Shown here piece after piece: positions 6,246 to 10,327 of a stretch of 10,327 nucleotides of DNA. Each line of letters opens with the position of its first letter. The first letter of the stretch is position 1. Source of the DNA: Clostridia bacterium (GTDB taxonomy: Bacteria > Bacillota > Clostridia > Oscillospirales > Acutalibacteraceae). The position numbers and the translations under genes were made by a program. The notes beneath the pieces are model-generated. The model made no database searches and had not been told where the DNA came from. It was given only the letters and a program-made list of their open reading frames with translations. The stretch covers positions 1-10,327 of the forward strand of contig JAFWCS010000333.1 in the NCBI GenBank assembly GCA_017534365.1, given 5' to 3'.

Positions 6246-6282
6246 ATATGTTATTCTAACATATGACACTATGATAACATAT
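6246..6282. promoter_or_regulatory. Candidate operator of the ribbon-helix-helix regulator
   Basis: ATATGTTA-TTC-TAACATAT (6246-6264) is a perfect 8-bp inverted repeat with a 3-bp spacer. A third copy of the half-site, TAACATAT, lies at 6275-6282, 18 bp after the second. The sites cover the predicted start region and the -10/spacer of the minus-strand operon promoter, and also the -10 candidates for the regulator gene. A ribbon-helix-helix dimer binding here would block both directions. Binding is inferred, not shown. Confidence 0.6.
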
Positions 6283-6300
6283 AATTAAAAGAGGTGTCAA
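6271..6300 (-). promoter_or_regulatory. Sigma-A promoter of the six-gene envelope operon
   Basis: On the minus strand a perfect TTGACA (6300-6295) is followed after 18 bases by TATCAT (6276-6271, five of six matches). Transcription would start near 6264, inside the palindromic operator, giving a leader of about 170 nt. Confidence 0.65.
6280..6285 (+). promoter_or_regulatory. Possible -10 box of the regulator gene
   Basis: A perfect TATAAT at 6280-6285 would give a start near 6292, upstream of the ribosome site at 6315. No good -35 is visible at 16-18 bases. TATGAT at 6270-6275 is an alternative. A second TATAAT (6303-6308) is too close to the ribosome site to serve. Confidence 0.35.
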
Positions 6301-6329
6301 GCTATAATTGAGACGGAGGTGATTCGGCT

Positions 6330-6539
6330 TTGAAGAGATCGAATGAGTCCGAAGCGCAGCTGACGATCTCAAAAAAGAAGTTCAAGGGCGACGACAGCCA
6401 CAGGGTCTTTTCCATCCGCGTGCGCGAAGAAACCGTTGCACAGCTGGAAGAGGTTGCGGAAAAAAGCAACCGCTCGCGCAACGAAGTGATCAACCTGTTG
6501 CTGGAATACGCGCTTGCACACTGTGAAATCGTCGACTGA
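6330..6539 (+). CDS. Ribbon-helix-helix (CopG/Arc-type) transcriptional regulator
   Basis: This 69-residue protein carries a classic ribbon-helix-helix fold. A strand (RVFSIRV, 25-31) would lie in the DNA major groove. Helix A follows (about 33-46, EETVAQLEEVAEKS), then the NRSRNEVI turn and helix B (48-65), as in CopG and Arc. The basic N-terminus (KRS, KKKFK) is typical. Such proteins act as dimers on short inverted repeats and often repress their own promoter. The start is TTG (6330-6332), chosen because GGAGGTGAT, a nine-base match to the 16S tail, ends 6 bases before it; no ATG or GTG in frame fits. No toxin gene follows, so an antitoxin role has no support here. The gene diverges from the envelope operon across a palindromic site and is closed by a terminator. 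Confidence 0.85.
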   Translation: MKRSNESEAQLTISKKKFKGDDSHRVFSIRVREETVAQLEEVAEKSNRSRNEVINLLLEYALAHCEIVD

Positions 6540-6545
6540 CCGCAG

Positions 6546-6586
6546 GCCGGCACACTCCTGGCGGGGAGTGCGCCGGCGCACTTTTT
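6546..6586 (+). terminator. Intrinsic terminator after the regulator gene
   Basis: A long stem (GCCGGC-A-CACTCC with GGAGTG-C-GCCGGC, one A-C mismatch) lies directly after the stop. Its 3' arm is also part of a perfect 16-bp palindrome, AGTGCGCCGGCGCACT (6567-6582), which runs into TTTTT (6582-6586). The palindrome as a 6-bp stem with a CCGG loop gives a standard terminator. The two folds are mutually exclusive. Confidence 0.7.
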
Positions 6587-6630
6587 CTCCGCGCGCCGAC
6601 CGCGTTCACTTATAAGATGCAGCAGACGGC

Positions 6631-6667
6631 AAAAAGGTTGAAAAAACGGCAAAAAAAGATGAAAAAA
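6631..6667. other. Four helically phased A-tracts (predicted bent DNA)
   Basis: A-runs of 5, 6, 7 and 6 bases lie at 6631-6635, 6641-6646, 6651-6657 and 6662-6667. Their centres are spaced 10.5 bp apart each time, the DNA helical repeat. This is the classic layout for intrinsic curvature. They sit about 90-125 bp upstream of the ABC exporter -10 box. The rest of 6587-6842 is AT-rich, carries the promoter and the leader, and has no convincing gene. Confidence 0.6.
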
Positions 6668-6730
6668 TTTCCTGCCCGCCGCGCATTCATAATTATTTTA
6701 TTTTTATTGCAAGAAATCTTAAAAAAAATC

Positions 6731-6759
6731 TTTTATTTTATTAGAACAGATGCTATAAT
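6731..6759 (+). promoter_or_regulatory. Promoter of the ABC exporter-nadD-rsfS-leuS transcript
   Basis: An extended -10 box, TGCTATAAT (6751-6759), has a perfect TATAAT. The -35 position 17 bases upstream (TTTTAT, 6731-6736) is poor, as is common with extended -10 promoters, and the region upstream is A/T-rich. The start would be near 6766, leaving a leader of about 77 nt with a GGCGC/GCGCC hairpin. Confidence 0.6.
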
Positions 6760-6842
6760 AAACCATATGTTTTTTTGCATCGCCCGGCGCTGCAGGCGCC
6801 CTGCATTTCCGCCGCGGTGAAGCGGCAAAAGGAGAGAAACGC

Positions 6843-7550
6843 ATGACAGACATTATTTCGGTCAAGAATCTCAGCAAATCTTACGGCAGCCATCAGGTGC
6901 TGAACAACGTATCGTTTGCGCTCGAGAGCGGCCAGATCATCGGTCTGCTCGGCCCCAACGGCAGCGGCAAGACCTCGCTGATCAAAATTTTCACCGGCCT
7001 GATCAACGATTATTCCGGCGAAGTGCTTGTGGACGGCACGCGTCCCGGCCCGGTGAGCAAATCCAAGGTGGCATATCTGCCGGAAAAAACCTATCTCGCC
7101 AACTGGATGACGGCGGACGACGCCATCAACTATATTGCGGATTTCTATGATGATTTCGATAAGGCGAAGGCCATGAAAATGCTGGACCTGTTTCAGCTGC
7201 CGCACAAGCAGAAGGCCAAAACCATGTCCAAGGGCCAGCAGGAAAAGCTGCAGCTGCTTCTTGTGATGTGCCGCAACGCCAAGATCTATATTCTGGATGA
7301 GCCGATGGGCGGCGTGGATCCCGCGGCGCGCGATTTCATTCTTGACGCCATTCTCAAGAACCGCCCGGAGGGCTCCACGATCCTGATGAGCACGCACCTG
7401 ATCCACGACATCGAGGGCTGCCTGGATTCGATCATCATGATCGGCCGCGGCCAGCTGCTTATGCAGGGCACGGTGCCGCAGCTGCGCGCCACCGGCAAAA
7501 CCATCAACGAGATCTTCAAGGAGGTGTTCAGCAGTGACTGGCAGATCTGA
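6843..7550 (+). CDS. ABC transporter ATP-binding protein
   Basis: The 235-residue protein is a complete ABC ATPase that would power the permease encoded next to it. Walker A is GPNGSGKT (37-44). The signature is MSKGQQ (128-133, a variant of LSGGQ). Walker B is IYILDEP (148-154) with catalytic E153. The D-loop is GGVDP (156-160) and the switch His is H185 in STHLI. It resembles ATPases of the ABC-2 exporter group found beside small GntR-controlled operons in Firmicutes, but no GntR gene is present here. The exported substrate is unknown; peptides, antibiotics or lipids are known for the group. ATG at 6843 follows AAAGGAGAG with an 8-base spacer. The 3' end overlaps the permease gene by 17 bases, so the two are translationally coupled. 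Confidence 0.92.
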   Translation: MTDIISVKNLSKSYGSHQVLNNVSFALESGQIIGLLGPNGSGKTSLIKIFTGLINDYSGEVLVDGTRPGPVSKSKVAYLPEKTYLANWMTADDAINYIADFYDDFDKAKAMKMLDLFQLPHKQKAKTMSKGQQEKLQLLLVMCRNAKIYILDEPMGGVDPAARDFILDAILKNRPEGSTILMSTHLIHDIEGCLDSIIMIGRGQLLMQGTVPQLRATGKTINEIFKEVFSSDWQI

Positions 7551-8376
7551 AAAAATCAAAAGCAAAATGGGCAAACTGATCAAGAATGACTTTCTTGCCA
7601 GCGCCCGCGTGATCCCGTTCTTTTATTTGGTGCTGATCGCCGCCATGGGCGCCTTCCTGATCGGGTCGAAGACAAACAACAACAAGCTTCTCGCGATCGG
7701 CATGGCCGTGAGCACGGTCGTTTCCATCCTGCTGATCTTCGTGACCTTTTTCTTTGTGGTCTATGATTTTTATAAATCGCTTTTTACCCAGCAGGGCTAT
7801 CTGAGCTTTTCGCTGCCGGTGACCAGCCGCCAGCTGCTCGGCTCGAAGATGATCGTCTACGGTCTGTGGATGATCCTGAGCTACGCCGTGTTTCTCGGCG
7901 TGATCTGGTATATGGGCAACTACCTGCAGGACGACGTGATCGGCGAGGAAACGATGAACACGGCGGATCTGTTCCTGACGATGTTCAACCTGCCGACCAA
8001 GAGCCAGATTATCATTTATGCGATCTATATCATCGCCACCTTCTTCATCCTCGTGCTGACCTTCATTTCCATGATCTATTTCTCGATCTCCGCTTCCCAC
8101 ATGCGTGCCTTCCAGAAGGCGAATCTCGCCTGGGCGGTCGTGATCTTTGTGGCGCTGTTCATCGTGATGACCTTGGCGATCAACCTGCTGGAAAAGGCGT
8201 TCGTCATCAACCTGATCTTCTACGGCGATAAGAATACGCCGTCCATCGTGTTCGGTTATGACAACTATGCGGGCACTTCGTTCTCGCTGATCCCGATGAT
8301 CTTCTTCGTTGTGCTGAACGTCGTGCTCTTCTTCCTGACGGCGGATATCATGCACAAGCGCATCAACATCAAATAA
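7534..8376 (+). CDS. ABC-2 type transporter permease
   Basis: The 280-residue protein has six predicted membrane helices, at about 27-45, 54-80, 105-128, 155-180, 196-218 and 244-268, as in ABC-2 exporters. The KSLFTQQGYLSFSLPVTSRQ segment after helix 2 is typical of Firmicute permeases of this type. It would form the channel with the preceding ATPase. The start is GTG at 7534, supported by AAGGAGGTG ending 7 bases before it; the first in-frame ATG (7567) lacks a ribosome site. The stop TAA shares its last A with the ATG of nadD-yqeK. No substrate-binding protein is encoded nearby, consistent with export. Confidence 0.88.
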   Translation: MTGRSEKIKSKMGKLIKNDFLASARVIPFFYLVLIAAMGAFLIGSKTNNNKLLAIGMAVSTVVSILLIFVTFFFVVYDFYKSLFTQQGYLSFSLPVTSRQLLGSKMIVYGLWMILSYAVFLGVIWYMGNYLQDDVIGEETMNTADLFLTMFNLPTKSQIIIYAIYIIATFFILVLTFISMIYFSISASHMRAFQKANLAWAVVIFVALFIVMTLAINLLEKAFVINLIFYGDKNTPSIVFGYDNYAGTSFSLIPMIFFVVLNVVLFFLTADIMHKRINIK

Positions 8377-9569
8377 TGAAAAAAATCGGCATCTTCGGCG
8401 GGACCTTCAACCCGCCGCACATCGGCCACGTCCGCCTGGCAAAGGCGGCTGCGGACGCGCTCGGGCTAGACCGCGTGCTGATCATGCCGGCCTGTGTGCC
8501 GCCGCACAAGCTGCCGGCGGCGCTCGCAAGCGGCGAGGACCGGCTGGCGATGTGCCGGCTGGCCTTCGGCGGGGATGCGCGCTTTGAAGTCTCCGATCTG
8601 GAGCTGCGGCGCGGCAGCAAGAGCTACACGGTGGAAACGCTGCGTGCGCTGCACGCCGGGGATCCGGCGGCGGAGCTCTGGTTTATCGCCGGGTCGGATA
8701 TGCTCGCCACCTTCCGCCAGTGGTATCGCTGGGAGGAGATCCTCTCCCTCGCGCGGCTGTGCGCCGCTTCACGGGAGGCGGAGTTCGTGCCGGATCTTTC
8801 CGGCTTCACGCCGGCGCAGCGGGCGCGTATCACCGTGCTGCCGATCGCGCCGATGGAGGCCAGCTCCACCGAAGTGCGCGAGGCGCTGCGCAGCGGCCGG
8901 CCGACCGAACTGCTGCAGCCGCAGGTGCTGGAGTATATCGGAACGCACGGGCTGTATGCGGACGGGCTCTCCGCCTATCGCGCGCTGCTGCGCGACCGGC
9001 TGGACGCGAAACGCCTGCATCACAGCGAATGTGTCAGCGACGCGGCGGCGATGCTCGCGGCGCAATACGGCTGGGATCCCGAAAAGGCGCGGCTGGCGGG
9101 GCTGCTGCACGACGTGACCAAAAACGAAGCGCTCCCCGCGCAGTGGCATCTGATCGAGGCGGACGGCGGCACGCTGTCCGAGATCGAGCTGCAGAATCCG
9201 AAGGTCTGGCACCAGCGCTCCGGCGCGGCCTTCCTGCGGCAGAACGGGCTGGTGACGGATCCGGAGATCCTGAGCGCCATTGCCTGCCACACGACCGGCA
9301 AAGCCGGCATGACGCTGCCGGACAAGATCCTGTATATCGCGGATTTCATCTCCGCGGAGCGCGACTATCCGGACGTCGGGGTCGTGCGCCGGCTCGCGGC
9401 GCTCTCGCTCGAGCACGCGATCCTCTACACGTCCCGCTACACTGTGATGACGCTGCAAAAGAAGAAGCTGCCGCTGCACCCCGCAACGCTGGCCTGCTAT
9501 GCGGATACGCTGCGGCACTTCGGACTGGATAAAGAAAAATTGCCCAACGGAAAGGATGACGCCACATGA
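8376..9569 (+). CDS. nadD: NadD-YqeK fusion: nicotinate-nucleotide adenylyltransferase with HD-domain hydrolase
   Basis: This 397-residue protein joins two enzymes that are separate neighbours in Bacillus. Residues 1-195 are NadD, which makes deamido-NAD from nicotinate mononucleotide and ATP. The nucleotidyltransferase motif is GGTFNPPHIGH (8-18, HxGH at 15-18), with PPHK at 42-45 and the late SSTEVR motif (163-168). Residues about 203-390 are YqeK, an HD-domain protein family with diadenosine tetraphosphate hydrolase activity. Likely metal ligands are H216, H245-D246, H279, H305 and D323. ATG at 8376-8378 overlaps the permease stop (TAATG), and no good ribosome site precedes it, so translation probably depends on reinitiation. 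A 4-base ATGA overlap links it to rsfS. The fusion keeps both active sites and is well known in outline among Clostridia. Confidence 0.92.
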   Translation: MKKIGIFGGTFNPPHIGHVRLAKAAADALGLDRVLIMPACVPPHKLPAALASGEDRLAMCRLAFGGDARFEVSDLELRRGSKSYTVETLRALHAGDPAAELWFIAGSDMLATFRQWYRWEEILSLARLCAASREAEFVPDLSGFTPAQRARITVLPIAPMEASSTEVREALRSGRPTELLQPQVLEYIGTHGLYADGLSAYRALLRDRLDAKRLHHSECVSDAAAMLAAQYGWDPEKARLAGLLHDVTKNEALPAQWHLIEADGGTLSEIELQNPKVWHQRSGAAFLRQNGLVTDPEILSAIACHTTGKAGMTLPDKILYIADFISAERDYPDVGVVRRLAALSLEHAILYTSRYTVMTLQKKKLPLHPATLACYADTLRHFGLDKEKLPNGKDDAT

Positions 9570-9928
9570 CGGAACCCATTGCCCTTGTAAAAACCATTGC
9601 TGCCGTTCTGGATGAAAAGAAGGCCGAGGACATCGTTGCGATCAAAACGGAAGAAGTGACGATCGTTTCGGATTATTTCGTGCTGGCCTCCGGCACCTCC
9701 TCCACCCACACCCGCGCGCTTGCGGATGAGGTGGAGTTCGAGATCAAGGAGCGGCTGGGCCTCGCGCCCGAGCATATCGAAGGCCGCGCCACCGGCTGGA
9801 TCCTGCTGGACTACGGCACCGTGATCGTGCATATTTTTGACCGCGAAAGCCGCGAATATTATAACCTCGAGCGCCTGTGGGCCGACGCGCAGCTGATCGA
9901 CCTGAGCGACGTGGTCAAACCCGAATAA
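9566..9928 (+). CDS. rsfS: Ribosome silencing factor RsfS (YbeB/Iojap family)
   Basis: The 120-residue protein matches RsfS, which binds ribosomal protein L14 and stops the subunits joining when nutrients are short. Family landmarks are IVSDYFVLASGTSSTH (33-48), then GRATGWILLDYG (72-83), VIVHIFD (85-91) and REYYNLERLW (95-104). The length is normal. ATG at 9566 overlaps the nadD-yqeK stop as ATGA, with AAGGAT about 10 bases upstream. The neighbours nadD and leuS are its usual company across bacteria. Some Clostridia have a LytR-type gene between yqeK and rsfS; it is absent here. Confidence 0.95.
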   Translation: MTEPIALVKTIAAVLDEKKAEDIVAIKTEEVTIVSDYFVLASGTSSTHTRALADEVEFEIKERLGLAPEHIEGRATGWILLDYGTVIVHIFDRESREYYNLERLWADAQLIDLSDVVKPE

Positions 9929-9959
9929 GCAACGGACGAATTGAGAAGGAGATTTTCTT

Positions 9960-10327
9960 ATGGCACAGTATGACTACAAAGCGATAGAGAAGAAATGGCA
10001 GAAATACTGGGAGGAGCACGAGACGTTCAAGACCGACGTCTGGGATTTTTCCAAGCCCAAATTCTATGCGCTTGACATGTTCCCCTATCCTTCGGGCGTC
10101 GGCCTGCACGCAGGGCATCCCGAGGGCTACACGGCGACGGATATCGTCTCCCGCATGAAGCGCATGCAGGGCTACAACGTGCTGCACCCCATGGGCTACG
10201 ACTCCTTCGGTCTGCCTGCGGAGCAGTATGCCGTGGATACCGGCAACCATCCCAACGGCTTCACCCAGAAGAATATCGCCACCTTCTCCGGTCAGCTCAG
10301 GGAGCTGGGCTTCGACTATGACTGGTC
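9960..10327 (+). CDS. leuS: Leucyl-tRNA synthetase, N-terminal part (cut by window edge)
   Basis: The first 122 codons are visible. The class I signature HIGH appears as HAGH (50-53) within [17 protein letters not shown], and [13 protein letters not shown] (about 80-92) is typical of LeuRS. The start [19 protein letters not shown] is also characteristic. The enzyme charges tRNA-Leu. ATG at 9960-9962 follows AAGGAGAT. Only 31 bases separate it from rsfS, too short for a T-box leader, so it should be read from the upstream operon. KMSKS, the editing domain and the tRNA-binding end lie outside the window. Confidence 0.95.
   Translation, partial: MAQYDYKAIEKKWQKYWEEHETFKTDVWDFSKPKFYALDMFPYPSGVGLHAGHPEGYTATDIVSRMKRMQGYNVLHPMGYDSFGLPAEQYAVDTGNHPNGFTQKNIATFSGQLRELGFDYDW

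Noticed and set aside
6330..6539. RHH protein as antitoxin of a toxin-antitoxin pair
   Set aside because: A terminator follows directly and no toxin-like gene lies on the same strand; the small hydrophobic peptides are in a separate divergent operon.
6617..6820. 67-codon plus-strand frame starting MQQTAKRLKK with a hydrophobic middle
   Set aside because: No ribosome site before the ATG; it runs across the phased A-tracts and the -10 box of the exporter promoter, which explain the Lys-rich and Phe/Ile-rich translation.
6753..8355. Long minus-strand frames of about 275 codons over the ABC ATPase and permease
   Set aside because: His/Arg/Asp-rich mirror translations of clear ABC genes with all Walker motifs on the plus strand.
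8720..9532. Second plus-strand and minus-strand frames of 250-270 codons inside nadD-yqeK
   Set aside because: Ala/Arg-rich off-frame translations typical of GC-rich coding DNA; the NadD and HD motifs fix the real frame.
9929..9959. T-box leader before leuS
   Set aside because: Only 31 bases lie between rsfS and leuS, far too short for a T-box, and no terminator hairpin is seen.

Overview
The window looks like a chromosomal segment of a GC-rich anaerobic Firmicute, most likely a gut clostridium of the Oscillospiraceae/Ruminococcaceae type. The reasons are strong AAGGAGG-type ribosome sites before nearly every gene, sigma-A promoters of the TTGACA/TATAAT kind, the nadD-yqeK/rsfS/leuS gene order, a YqeG-type phosphatase, a DUF6273-like protein and several secreted or lipoprotein genes. 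I cannot name the genus. I see no rRNA, tRNA, CRISPR array, insertion sequence or phage gene.

Left part, all on the minus strand. A secreted CHAP/NlpC/amidase-like protein with a fibronectin-like domain runs off the left edge (1-896). It has its own consensus promoter, which overlaps the stop codon of yqeG (1027-1569). Further right is a six-gene set, read from 6091 down to 1875. In order it encodes a two-helix membrane protein, a 32-residue and a 56-residue small membrane protein, a lipoprotein with a Thr/Ala/Pro linker, a membrane-anchored DUF6273-like protein and a lipoprotein with Cys-rich 26-residue repeats. Spacing is tight, every gene has a good ribosome site, and an intrinsic terminator (1834-1863) follows the last one. 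This looks like one operon for an envelope-associated system that I do not recognise.

Centre (6092-6842). A ribbon-helix-helix regulator (6330-6539, plus strand) diverges from the six-gene operon. The shared intergenic region holds a 19-bp palindrome plus an extra half-site, lying on the operon's promoter. The simplest reading is that the regulator represses itself and the envelope operon. A terminator follows it, then a non-coding stretch with four A-tracts in helical phase and a promoter.

Right part, all on the plus strand. An ABC-2 type exporter (ATPase and six-helix permease) leads directly into housekeeping genes: a fused NadD-YqeK protein (NAD synthesis plus HD-domain hydrolase), the ribosome silencing factor RsfS, and leucyl-tRNA synthetase, which is cut by the right edge. 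Genes overlap by 17, 1 and 4 bases, then a 31-base gap precedes leuS, so they are probably co-transcribed and translationally coupled.
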